A DNA stretch of 64,000 nt from Chloroflexota bacterium (lineage in GTDB: Bacteria; Chloroflexota; Dormibacteria; Dormibacterales; Dormibacteraceae): positions 105,001 to 169,000 of the forward strand of contig VBFH01000030.1 in assembly GCA_005883575.1 (NCBI GenBank), written 5' to 3'. The notes beneath the pieces are model-generated. The model saw only the letters and a list, made by a program, of their open reading frames with translations. It had not been told where the DNA came from and did not search any database. Of this stretch, positions 12,139-19,915 are shown one piece after another. The translations under genes and the position numbers were made by a program. Positions within the stretch are counted from its first letter, which is position 1. Each line of letters begins with the position of its first letter.

Positions 12139-12956
12139 GTGCCACCTCTCCTTCGGGTCGCTGCCACATTTCGGGTCAGCGCCCTCTTGGTCCGCTCCGC
12201 CGCCGCCGGATCGAGTCCAGCCTCTCTTGCGATCTGAAGCGCGACCAGGCCGAGCATACGATAAAGATCTGGGCGGTCGACTGACTTCAGGTGGCGCGCG
12301 ACCGTCTCCGCGTCGCCGCGCCGGATGGGTCCCGTCAGTGCCCGCACCACACCGCGTCGGCGGATGTTGTCGATCCCCCCTTCGATCAACGGCATCAACG
12401 CTTTCGTCGCCTCGTCCTCGCTCCAGCCGGCCTGCTCCAGGAGCCGCACCGCTTGCGCGATCACCACGTCGACGAAGTTGGAGGCGAAGACGGCCGCCGC
12501 GTGGTAGAGCACCCGCCGGCTGTCGTCGACGTGCTTCGGTCGGGCCCCGAGGTCGCGGGCGAGCCTGGCGAGCCGGCGCCGCAGCGCCGCGGTGCTGGCG
12601 TCGACCGCGACTGTGATCCCGTGAAACGCTGAGGGCCCGCGAGGCTCGGAAAAGGACTGGAGGGGGTGAAACGAGCCCACCGCGTGATCGTGCAGCGGCT
12701 CGAGGGCGTCGAGGCCGAGTGCGCCGCTGAGGTGGACGAAGCTGACGCCCTCCCGCGGCGCCATGCCCGCGATGCGTGAGGCGGTCTCGCGGACGGCGCC
12801 ATCGGGGACGGCTAGAAAAACCAGCCCCTCTCGCGGCAACCTTAGCCCGCTGCGCGCGGGCGTCAGTCGGGCGGGATGACCTGCCGCGCGAATCGCGCGT
12901 ACGAGGCTGCGGCCGAGGTTGCCTCGGCCTGAGACTGTGATTGGGGGTTGTGGCAG
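12135..12956 (-). CDS. Rossmann-like/DUF2520 domain protein (putative NAD(P)-dependent dehydrogenase)
   Basis: About 273 residues. The glycine-rich Rossmann opening (ITVSGRGNLGRSLV) is followed by a DUF2520 C-terminal domain with the pattern GSFHPLQSFS, PKHVDDSRRVLYHAAAVF and the helical tail, all typical of this family, which resembles 6-phosphogluconate and pyrroline-carboxylate reductases. The protein must begin close to ITVSG, yet no ATG, GTG or TTG lies there. A CTG at 12956, 10 bases after the ftsH stop, is the best candidate. Members often neighbour panBC, so a role in pantothenate metabolism (for instance ketopantoate reduction) is possible but not proven. Confidence 0.82.
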   Translation of the reverse strand: MPQPPITVSGRGNLGRSLVRAIRAAGHPARLTPARSGLRLPREGLVFLAVPDGAVRETASRIAGMAPREGVSFVHLSGALGLDALEPLHDHAVGSFHPLQSFSEPRGPSAFHGITVAVDASTAALRRRLARLARDLGARPKHVDDSRRVLYHAAAVFASNFVDVVIAQAVRLLEQAGWSEDEATKALMPLIEGGIDNIRRRGVVRALTGPIRRGDAETVARHLKSVDRPDLYRMLGLVALQIAREAGLDPAAAERTKRALTRNVAATRRRGGT

Positions 12957-12966
12957 GGGTGAGGCG

Positions 12967-14814
12967 TTACGAGGCTGACGAGCTTGCCGCGGCTCGAGAG
13001 TCCGGCTCGTCGTGGGCCAGGATCTGGTCCAGCTCTTTGCCGTCGATCGTCTCCACGATCTTGAGGCGCTCGACCACGGCGTCCATCTTGCCGCGCTGCT
13101 GCGTGAGGATGGTCTTGGCCGTCTGGTAGCCGTGGCTGATGATGCTGCGGATCTCCTCGTCGATGAGCGCCGCGATCTCCTCCGAGTAGTTCCGCTGCTC
13201 GCCAAGATCGCGGCCGAGGAACACGAGCTCCTCCTTGTGGCCCATCGTCACAGTCCCGAGCTTGTCCGACATCCCCCACTGGGTGACCATGCGCCGGGCC
13301 ATCTGCGTCGCCCGCTGGATGTCGTTCTCGGCGCCAGAGGTGATGTCGCCGAAGACGATCTCTTCCGCGACGCGGCCGCCCATGATGCCCGCGATCTGGT
13401 CCATCAGCTCGTCGCGCGAGACGAGGTACTTGTCCTCTTCGGGAAGGCTCAGGGTCCAGCCGAGGGCCATGCCGCGGGAGATGATCGAGACCTTGTGCAC
13501 GGGGTCGGTGTGCGGCAGTGCCTTCATGACCAGCGCGTGGCCAGTCTCGTGATACGCGATGATCTCTTTCTCCTTTTCGGAGATGCGCCGGCTCTTGCGC
13601 TCGGGTCCGGCGATCACGCGCGCGATCGCCTCCTCGAGCTCGTCCATGCCGATCACCTTCTTGTTGGCGCGGGCGGCGAGGATCGCGGCCTCGTTGATCA
13701 GGTTCGCGAGGTCGGCGCCGCTGAAGCCCGGCGTCTGGCGCGCCAGCACGTCGAGGTCGACAGTTGAGTCGAGCGGCTTGTTCCGCGCGTGCACGTCCAG
13801 GATCGAGCGCCGGCCCTTGATGTCGGGCCGGTCGAGGGTGACGTGGCGGTCGAAGCGGCCGGGGCGGAGCAGTGCGGGGTCGAGCACGTCAGGCCGGTTG
13901 GTCGCCGCGATGACGATGACGTGGGTGTTGGTGTCGAAGCCGTCCATCTCGACGAGCAGCTGGTTGAGGGTCTGCTCGCGCTCGTCGTGACCGCCGCCCA
14001 GCCCGGCGCCGCGCTGGCGGCCGACGGCGTCGATCTCGTCCACGAACACGATGCAGGGCGAGTTCTTCTTGGCCTGGTCGAACAGGTCGCGGACGCGGCT
14101 CGCGCCGACGCCCACGAACATCTCCACGAACTCGGAGCCCGAGATCGAGAAGAAGGGCACGCCGGCCTCACCGGCCACGGCCTTGCTGAGCAGCGTCTTG
14201 CCCGTTCCGGGAGGACCGACGAGCAGCACGCCCTTGGGTATGCGCGCGCCAAGGGCGACGAACTTCTCCGGGTACTTCAGGAACTCGACGATCTCCGTCA
14301 GCTCTTGTTTCGCTTCGTCCACCCCGGCGACGTCGGCGAACGTGATCGCCGGCTTGTCGCCGGCGATCATGCGCGCCCGTGAGCGGCCGAAGGAGATCGC
14401 CTGGTTGTTGCCGCTCTGGGTCTGGCGCAGCACCCACCACATGAATGCGGCGATCAGGATCACCAGGATGATGTTCGGCAGCAGCACGCTGATCAGGTAG
14501 CTGCCGGTCTGGCTCTTCTCGAACTTCACCGTCACGCCGTTTGTGCGCAGGTCATCCATGTACTTGCACTCGCCGGAACAGTCGGGCAGGACAACGTTGT
14601 GCTTGTGACCCTGGTCATCGGTCACGACACCATCAGTGCCGCTGATGTCGACGATCTTGACGTGTCCGGAGGAGGCCTGGTTCAGCATGGTCGTGTAGTC
14701 CCAGTCCCCCTGGCTCTGACTGTTCTGGATGGAGCTCCAGGTAAACCAGAAGATGAGGCCGAGCACGACGACCAACGCGAAATAAAACAGGCTGGAGCGG
14801 GGGAAACGACTCAA
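12967..14814 (-). CDS. ftsH: ATP-dependent zinc metalloprotease FtsH
   Basis: 615 residues, the usual length. Two membrane helices (about residues 8-26 and 108-130) flank an extracytoplasmic domain. Then come an AAA module with Walker A GPPGTGKT and SRH region, and an M41 peptidase domain with the zinc site HETGH. It degrades membrane and regulatory proteins. The TTG start overlaps the tilS stop (TTGA at 14811-14814) and has a GAGGAG site within tilS. The tilS-ftsH order is widely conserved. Confidence 0.98.
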   Translation of the reverse strand: MSRFPRSSLFYFALVVVLGLIFWFTWSSIQNSQSQGDWDYTTMLNQASSGHVKIVDISGTDGVVTDDQGHKHNVVLPDCSGECKYMDDLRTNGVTVKFEKSQTGSYLISVLLPNIILVILIAAFMWWVLRQTQSGNNQAISFGRSRARMIAGDKPAITFADVAGVDEAKQELTEIVEFLKYPEKFVALGARIPKGVLLVGPPGTGKTLLSKAVAGEAGVPFFSISGSEFVEMFVGVGASRVRDLFDQAKKNSPCIVFVDEIDAVGRQRGAGLGGGHDEREQTLNQLLVEMDGFDTNTHVIVIAATNRPDVLDPALLRPGRFDRHVTLDRPDIKGRRSILDVHARNKPLDSTVDLDVLARQTPGFSGADLANLINEAAILAARANKKVIGMDELEEAIARVIAGPERKSRRISEKEKEIIAYHETGHALVMKALPHTDPVHKVSIISRGMALGWTLSLPEEDKYLVSRDELMDQIAGIMGGRVAEEIVFGDITSGAENDIQRATQMARRMVTQWGMSDKLGTVTMGHKEELVFLGRDLGEQRNYSEEIAALIDEEIRSIISHGYQTAKTILTQQRGKMDAVVERLKIVETIDGKELDQILAHDEPDSRAAASSSAS

Positions 14815-16064
14815 ATCAGATCTCCTCGAGGAGTTTCTAGCCTAACAACTTTCTGCGACGACGCAACCGGCATAGGTGTAAGGGTCACGTGTTGTGCCGG
14901 CTCACCGGGGAGGCTCGCGAGGTCGGCATCGACCGCGTAGCCCGGCACCCAGGCCAGCCTAGGGCCCGCAAACACGAGCGGCCAGGCATCCCGATCCTCG
15001 CGCGGCACCCGCGCGTCGACAAAGATGTCCTGAAGCTTGCGGGTCCCGCGGCCGCCCGCAGGACGCATCCGGAGGCCGGGCCGACGATGGCCAAGATGCA
15101 GCTGGAGGCCGCCACGGAGGTGGACGGCCTCGCGATCGTCGCATCCCGCGCAGCTCCTGACCTCGAGCCGAGGCGGCGCCTGCGGCCCCTGCTGCGACGG
15201 AATCACCTGCATGAGCTCCCCCACGATACGGAAACGCAGGCCTCCGGGAAGATCGACGCCTCGGCCGCCCGGCCCTGGGCGAACAAGGCGGCGCATGGCT
15301 TCGATGTGGGACCTGGAGAGGCCCGGTTGAGCACCGCCCGCACGGACGTAAAGCTGCCTCAGCGCCTGGGCGGCCACCGGCGCCGGCATCCGCTCCAACC
15401 GGCGTCGCGTGAGCCGGCCCGCGGCCGCCTGCTCGGCGGCCTGCTGCCACTGCGCCGCGGCGAGGGCGGCGGCGTGGAACCTCCGGGTGATGCCCGGCCT
15501 GTCGCGCTCGAGCGCCGGCAGGATCAAAAGACGCGCGCGCACGCGGGCGAATCGGGTGTCGAGGTTGGCGGGGTCTTCGTGGGCGACGATTCCCCGGTCC
15601 TGGAGGAACAGGCGCACCTCGCGCCTCCAGACATTCAGGAAAGGACGCACGTAGCGCCCGCGTTGGGCGGGCATGCCTCGGAAGCCGGCGATCCCACAGC
15701 CGCGCAGCAGATGCAGGACGACGCTTTCAACCAGGTCGTCGGCGCTGTGCGCGATGGCGACGACCTCGGCGCCGGACTTGAGGCGTGCGCGCTCGAGGAA
15801 TGCGTAGCGAAGCGTGCGGGCCGCAGCCTGGAGCGAACCTTTGGGGATCGGCTCGTCGCGACGTTCGGAGATCAGCGGGACGCCGATGCCCTCGCACAGG
15901 TTCGCGACCTCGCCCGCGACCGCGTCCGAACCTTCGCGAAGCGCGTGGTCGAAATGCGCCGCCACAATATCTCGACCGGCCTCGTGGAGGGCCAGGAGCA
16001 GGGCTGTCGAATCCGGGCCGCCCGAGACCGCGACGAGGATTCGGCCGGCGGGAATCACAGCCAT
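14811..16064 (-). CDS. tilS: tRNA(Ile)-lysidine synthetase
   Basis: 417 residues. The PP-loop ATPase motif [10 protein letters not shown] is at residues 15-24, followed by the N-type domain with [11 protein letters not shown] and a TilS C-terminal region. The enzyme converts C34 of tRNA-Ile2 (CAU) to lysidine, changing its decoding from AUG to AUA. The ATG at 16064 gives a normal N-terminus. Its A is also the last base of the CCA encoded in the tRNA gene just upstream, so tRNA and coding sequence overlap by one base. The ribosome-binding site would have to lie inside the tRNA, or the message is leaderless. Confidence 0.95.
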   Translation of the reverse strand: MAVIPAGRILVAVSGGPDSTALLLALHEAGRDIVAAHFDHALREGSDAVAGEVANLCEGIGVPLISERRDEPIPKGSLQAAARTLRYAFLERARLKSGAEVVAIAHSADDLVESVVLHLLRGCGIAGFRGMPAQRGRYVRPFLNVWRREVRLFLQDRGIVAHEDPANLDTRFARVRARLLILPALERDRPGITRRFHAAALAAAQWQQAAEQAAAGRLTRRRLERMPAPVAAQALRQLYVRAGGAQPGLSRSHIEAMRRLVRPGPGGRGVDLPGGLRFRIVGELMQVIPSQQGPQAPPRLEVRSCAGCDDREAVHLRGGLQLHLGHRRPGLRMRPAGGRGTRKLQDIFVDARVPREDRDAWPLVFAGPRLAWVPGYAVDADLASLPGEPAQHVTLTPMPVASSQKVVRLETPRGDLI

Positions 16065-16139
16065 GGTGGTGCCGGGTGGACTCGAACCACCGACAACGCG
16101 ATTATGAGTCGCGCGCTCTACCACCTGAGCTACGGCACC
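16064..16139 (-). tRNA. tRNA with CAU anticodon (tRNA-Ile2 or elongator tRNA-Met), CCA encoded
   Basis: A complete 76-base cloverleaf. Acceptor GGTGCCG pairs with CGGCACC, the D-stem is GCTC/GAGC, the anticodon stem CGCGA/TCGCG encloses loop CTCATAA, and the T-stem GGTGG/CCACC encloses TTCGAGT. A discriminator A and an encoded CCA follow. The fully paired 1-72 end rules out the initiator tRNA. The anticodon-stem positions 28-31/39-42 (GCGA/TCGC) resemble E. coli tRNA-Ile2 more than its elongator tRNA-Met. Its position directly against tilS, whose product modifies tRNA-Ile2, makes that identity attractive but unproven. Confidence 0.95.
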
Positions 16140-16152
16140 GCGGGGCGAGATG

Positions 16153-16236
16153 CTACTTGGAAGCTTGCGCTCGCGCCTTGAGCTTGCGCTTCTTCTTGCG
16201 GTGCTTGTCGATCGCCACCCTCTTTCTCTTGTTCAT
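16153..16236 (-). CDS. 27-residue basic peptide, bS22/AURKAIP1-COX24-like ribosomal protein
   Basis: An ATG-started, TAG-stopped reading frame of 27 codons that begins MNKRKRVAIDKHRKKKRKLK. It is about half Lys plus Arg, with the KHRK core seen in the tiny AURKAIP1/COX24-domain proteins (bS22 of mycobacterial ribosomes and its relatives in other GC-rich phyla). It probably binds 16S rRNA in the small subunit. It sits 13 bases upstream of the CAU tRNA and in the same direction as tilS and ftsH, so a joint transcript is likely. Confidence 0.8.
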   Translation of the reverse strand: MNKRKRVAIDKHRKKKRKLKARAQASK

Positions 16237-16322
16237 GTCGTTCAGACTTCTCCAGGACGCATCGTAGCCAAGCGCCGCTAATCGGGCTCAGACCCGAGGT
16301 CGGTTGGGCAGAATATACGGCC

Positions 16323-18617
16323 TTGATCGGCACCGCCACACGAACCCTCGAGCGGCCGGCAGCTGCGTCCGTTGCCGTGGTGTCCGTGTTCGCGCTGTGC
16401 ATCTTCACGAGCGCGTTCCTCATGTTCCTGGTCGAGCCGATGGTCGCCAAGATGGTGCTTCCTTCTGTCGGTGGGACCCCGGCCGTCTGGACCACGTCCG
16501 TCCTTTTCTTCCAGACGGTGCTTCTGGCGGGGTATGGCTACTCGCACTGGCTTGCGATGCGTATGACGTGGCGCCGCCAGGCTCTGGTGCACGGGACGGT
16601 CCTTCTCCTGCCTCTCCTGGTTCTGCCCATCCACGTCATCACCGGGTGGAATCCTCCGACCTCCGGCAGTCCTGTTCTGTACCTGGTTCTGCTCCTCTCC
16701 GCGATGGCCGGCCTTCCGTTTTTCGTGGTTGCCACGACCTCGCCCCTGGTCCAGCACCTGTTCTCCCGTACCGATCATCCGGACGCCTCCGATCCGTACT
16801 TCCTGTACCGCGCCAGCAATCTCGGCAGCGCGCTCGGCCTGCTCGCCTATCCGGCGCTGATCGAACCTCACGTCGGCCTGCGCGCCCAGGCGCAGCTCTG
16901 GACCGCCGGCTACGTGACGTTCGTCGTTCTCGTCGTCCTTTGTCTTGCGATGGTGGCTTTGGGCCGACGGCAGCCGGCGGCCGAGCCTTTGCCTGTGGCT
17001 GCCACGGTCGCGAGCCGGACGTCGGCTGTGACCTGGCGCCGCCGGGCACGGTGGATCCTTCTCGCGGCGGTGCCCTCGACCTGGATGCTGGCCGTGACCT
17101 CGTACTTCACGACCGCGATCCGGCCGCTCCCGCTGCTTTGGGTCATACCCCTGGTCCTTTATCTGCTCTCGTTCGCGGTCGTCTTCGCTCGGCGTCCGCT
17201 TGTTCCGCGCCGGTGGCTGAACCGCGCCTATCCGTTCTATGCGCTTCCGGTTCTGGGCATGGTCCTGCTCGGAGGTAGCGGTCCCTTCTTCGCGCTGGCC
17301 GTCCTCCATTTCGGAGCGTTCTTCCTCGCAGCGCTGCTTTGCCACGGTGAGCTTGCCGCCGACCGGCCGAGCGCCACCGACCTCACCGAGTTCTACTGGT
17401 GGGTCGCGGTCGGAGGCGCTGCGGGTGGATTGTTCAGTGCCGTGATCGCGCCGTTTGTCTTCAACGACTTCCTGGAGTATCCGATCGCGATCATCGTCGC
17501 CGCCCTGCTCAGGCCGGCGCTGGCAGCCGGTCGAGGCAAACGCGTTCTGATCGCGGACTTCGGCCTGCCCGCCGCCCTGGCGGCCGGGCTTCTGGTCGCG
17601 GTGGGCGTGACCGAAGCCTCAGGGGCGATGGCGCGGCTGGATCAGATCACCGTCACCAGCGCCGCCAGCGCTTCGGACCTGGTACGTGTTCTGGTCGTCT
17701 TCGCCGTACCCGCTGTGATCTCCGCGGCCTTCACCTGGCGTCCGGTCCGCTTCGGGCTGACGATGGCGATGATGCTTCTACTGAGCCTTCTTCCGGTGGG
17801 CTCACAACCTGTCCTGTTTCAGGCACGCGACTTCTTCGGTGTCCACAAAGTGGTGACCAATGCCTCGGGTGACCGCCACGAGCTGATCGACGGCGGCGTC
17901 ATCCATGGCGTCCAGCTCACCGACCCGTCTCTTCGCGACGTACCCACGTCCTACTACGGAGCGACCAGTCCGGTGGGGGACCTCTTCCGGGCCGAGCAGG
18001 GCGTGGATGCCGCATGGAACGTCGCCGTGCTCGGGCTCGGGGCAGGGTCGATCGGGTGCTATGCGCAGCCGGGGCAAAGCTGGACCTACTACGAGATCGA
18101 TCCCGTCGTCGTCGGCATCGCTCGCAACACCTCGTTCTTCACGTTCTTGCACGACTGCACGCCACAGGCCCGCGTCACCCTCGGTGATGGCCGCATCACG
18201 ATGGCCGCGGTCCCTGACCGCAGCTATGACCTGATCGTCCTCGACGCCTTTGGCGGCGACGCGCCGCCGGTTCACCTTCTGACCCGGGAGGCGGTCCAGC
18301 TCTACATGGCCAAGCTAAGGCCTGGAGGTGTCCTGCTCTTCAACGTCTCCAACAAGTACATCGACCTCGCCTCGGTTCTCGCCACCGAGGCTTCGAGCCT
18401 GTCCCTGGTCTCGTACGTCCGCGTCGACCGCGATGTGACCGCGGCCGAGGCGGCTCATGGCAAGACCCCGTCCTCTTGGGTCGTCATGGCGTCACAGGCC
18501 GGCAATCTCCAGGACCTTCCCAATCGGCCGGGCTGGGGACAGATGACGGCCACGCCACAGTTCCCCGTCTGGACAGATGACTTCTCCGACCTGCTGGTGG
18601 TCACGCGCCTGGGCTGA
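16323..18617 (+). CDS. Membrane transporter-like domain fused to spermidine-synthase-like domain
   Basis: 764 residues. The first 500 or so form about 14 membrane helices, starting with FALCIFTSAFLMFLVEPMVAKM, the typical opening of the fused MFS/spermidine synthase family. The C-terminal part (about 545-755) is a Rossmann methyltransferase-like spermidine synthase domain, with VAVLGLGAGSIGCYA for nucleotide binding, YYEIDPVVVGIA and LIVLDAFGGDAPPVHLLT. In this family the aminopropyl-transfer residues are often altered, so polyamine synthesis is not assured. Start is a TTG. It stands alone, divergent from the tilS operon. Confidence 0.88.
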   Translation: MIGTATRTLERPAAASVAVVSVFALCIFTSAFLMFLVEPMVAKMVLPSVGGTPAVWTTSVLFFQTVLLAGYGYSHWLAMRMTWRRQALVHGTVLLLPLLVLPIHVITGWNPPTSGSPVLYLVLLLSAMAGLPFFVVATTSPLVQHLFSRTDHPDASDPYFLYRASNLGSALGLLAYPALIEPHVGLRAQAQLWTAGYVTFVVLVVLCLAMVALGRRQPAAEPLPVAATVASRTSAVTWRRRARWILLAAVPSTWMLAVTSYFTTAIRPLPLLWVIPLVLYLLSFAVVFARRPLVPRRWLNRAYPFYALPVLGMVLLGGSGPFFALAVLHFGAFFLAALLCHGELAADRPSATDLTEFYWWVAVGGAAGGLFSAVIAPFVFNDFLEYPIAIIVAALLRPALAAGRGKRVLIADFGLPAALAAGLLVAVGVTEASGAMARLDQITVTSAASASDLVRVLVVFAVPAVISAAFTWRPVRFGLTMAMMLLLSLLPVGSQPVLFQARDFFGVHKVVTNASGDRHELIDGGVIHGVQLTDPSLRDVPTSYYGATSPVGDLFRAEQGVDAAWNVAVLGLGAGSIGCYAQPGQSWTYYEIDPVVVGIARNTSFFTFLHDCTPQARVTLGDGRITMAAVPDRSYDLIVLDAFGGDAPPVHLLTREAVQLYMAKLRPGGVLLFNVSNKYIDLASVLATEASSLSLVSYVRVDRDVTAAEAAHGKTPSSWVVMASQAGNLQDLPNRPGWGQMTATPQFPVWTDDFSDLLVVTRLG

Positions 18618-18628
18618 CCCGGTCAGGT

Positions 18629-18703
18629 TGGTTGCGGAGGTCGGATTCGAACCGACGACCTTCGGGTTATGAGCCCGACGAGCTGCCGCTGCTCCACTCC
18701 GCG
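18629..18703 (-). tRNA. Initiator tRNA-fMet (CAU)
   Basis: A 75-base cloverleaf with CCA encoded. The 5' base C1 faces A72 (CGCGGAG against CTCCGCA), the mismatch that marks bacterial initiator tRNAs. The anticodon stem ends in three G-C pairs (TCGGG/CCCGA around CTCATAA), the second initiator hallmark. The T-stem is GTCGG/CCGAC around TTCGAAT. It lies between the end of the spermidine-synthase-like gene (convergent) and the FtsB/DivIC-like gene, and would be read after that gene. Confidence 0.98.
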
Positions 18704-18723
18704 GCTCCAGTATACCCGCGAAT

Positions 18724-19074
18724 TTATCGAGATCTGGGCGACGGGGACGGGGTCGGCGGCGTCGTCACCAGGTAGAGCTTCTCGTTCGGTTTCGCGTAGC
18801 CGTTGCGCCGGGCCTCCTCCTCATCGGCGGTTCCCGACTGCAGCGCTTGCACGTCTTTGCGATAGCCCGCGTTCTGGGCCGCGATCTCCGTGTTTTGCTT
18901 TCTGATCTCGGACACCTGCTGGCTGAGGCGATGGCTCACATACGCCTCCTGCGCGAACGCCACACCGCCCCACGTCAGTGCAACGCCGACGCCGGCGGCG
19001 ATGACGACCTGGCGCACGCCGAACGTGTTCGTGCGCACGCTGCCCGCAACGGTCAAGGCTTTGCTGTGTCTCAT
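18724..19074 (-). CDS. FtsB/DivIC-like septum formation initiator protein
   Basis: 116 residues. A short cytoplasmic N-terminus leads to a membrane helix (VVIAAGVGVALTWGGVAFA), then a coiled coil (HRLSQQVSEIRKQNTEIAAQ) and the conserved end of the family (EEEARRNGYAKPNEKLYLV). Such proteins bridge FtsL and FtsQ in the divisome. The frame is open further upstream, but the ATG at 19074 gives a normal topology. It follows mazG in the same direction. Confidence 0.85.
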   Translation of the reverse strand: MRHSKALTVAGSVRTNTFGVRQVVIAAGVGVALTWGGVAFAQEAYVSHRLSQQVSEIRKQNTEIAAQNAGYRKDVQALQSGTADEEEARRNGYAKPNEKLYLVTTPPTPSPSPRSR

Positions 19075-19127
19075 GCTGCGATGTTGTTGTGAAGCCGGCG
19101 GAGGGAGCCGACTATAACAAACCGGCC

Positions 19128-19904
19128 CTAGACCGAGCCCTCCCAACGCCGCAACTTCTCGGCCTCGCCGAGGTCGGAGAAGGTCTTGCCCTCACTGCGA
19201 AGCGCGGATTCGGCCGCCGCAAAACGCTTCCGGAATCGCTGCCCGGCGACGCGCAGCGCATCCTCCGGATTGAGCTTCAGACTCCGCGCCAGCGACACGA
19301 TCGCGAACAGCAGATCCCCCATCTCCTCGAACGCGCGGTCGCGGTCGCCGGCGTCGGCGGCCAGCTCACGCGCCTCCTCGGCCACCGATTCCGCTGCCGC
19401 CGCCGGCGTCGCGAAGTCGAAGCCGACACGGGCCGCGCGCTTCTGCAAACCAAGCGCCCATGCAAGCGCGGGCAGCGTCGAGGGCACGCGGTCGACGACC
19501 GACTCATCGCCACCGGCGTGGCGCGACTCCTGCATCTTCTGGTGCTCCCAGTTCCGCAGGACCTCATCCGCGTTGGCCACCGACGTGTCGCCGAACACAT
19601 GCGGATGGCGCTTGACCATCTTTGCGGCCACGGCTTCGGATACCTGTGCCGCATCGAACCGACCTTCCTCGGCGGCGATCTCGGCGTGCATCGCGATCTG
19701 TAGGAGCAGGTCGCCCAGCTCCTCCATCATCTTCGCGTCGTCGGACGAGTCGATCGCCTCAAGCAGCTCATATGTCTCCTCGAGCAGGTATGGCCGCAGC
19801 GACTCGTGCGTCTGCTCGCGATCCCAGGGACAACCACCTGGCGCGCGCAGCCGGTGCACGACCTCGAAGATCGCGGCAATCCCAGCCGAGAACGGCGTGT
19901 CCAT
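19128..19904 (-). CDS. mazG: Nucleoside triphosphate pyrophosphohydrolase MazG
   Basis: 258 residues with two MazG domains. The first opens LRAPGGCPWDREQTHESL and carries the metal-binding EExxE-type helices (EETYELLEAI, MEELGDLLLQ). The second has EEMGDLLFAIVSLAR. It hydrolyses NTPs to NMP and pyrophosphate and is thought to remove aberrant nucleotides. It lies 11 bases from the end of mfd in the same run. Confidence 0.96.
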   Translation of the reverse strand: MDTPFSAGIAAIFEVVHRLRAPGGCPWDREQTHESLRPYLLEETYELLEAIDSSDDAKMMEELGDLLLQIAMHAEIAAEEGRFDAAQVSEAVAAKMVKRHPHVFGDTSVANADEVLRNWEHQKMQESRHAGGDESVVDRVPSTLPALAWALGLQKRAARVGFDFATPAAAAESVAEEARELAADAGDRDRAFEEMGDLLFAIVSLARSLKLNPEDALRVAGQRFRKRFAAAESALRSEGKTFSDLGEAEKLRRWEGSV

Positions 19905-19915
19905 GCGGCCTGATT

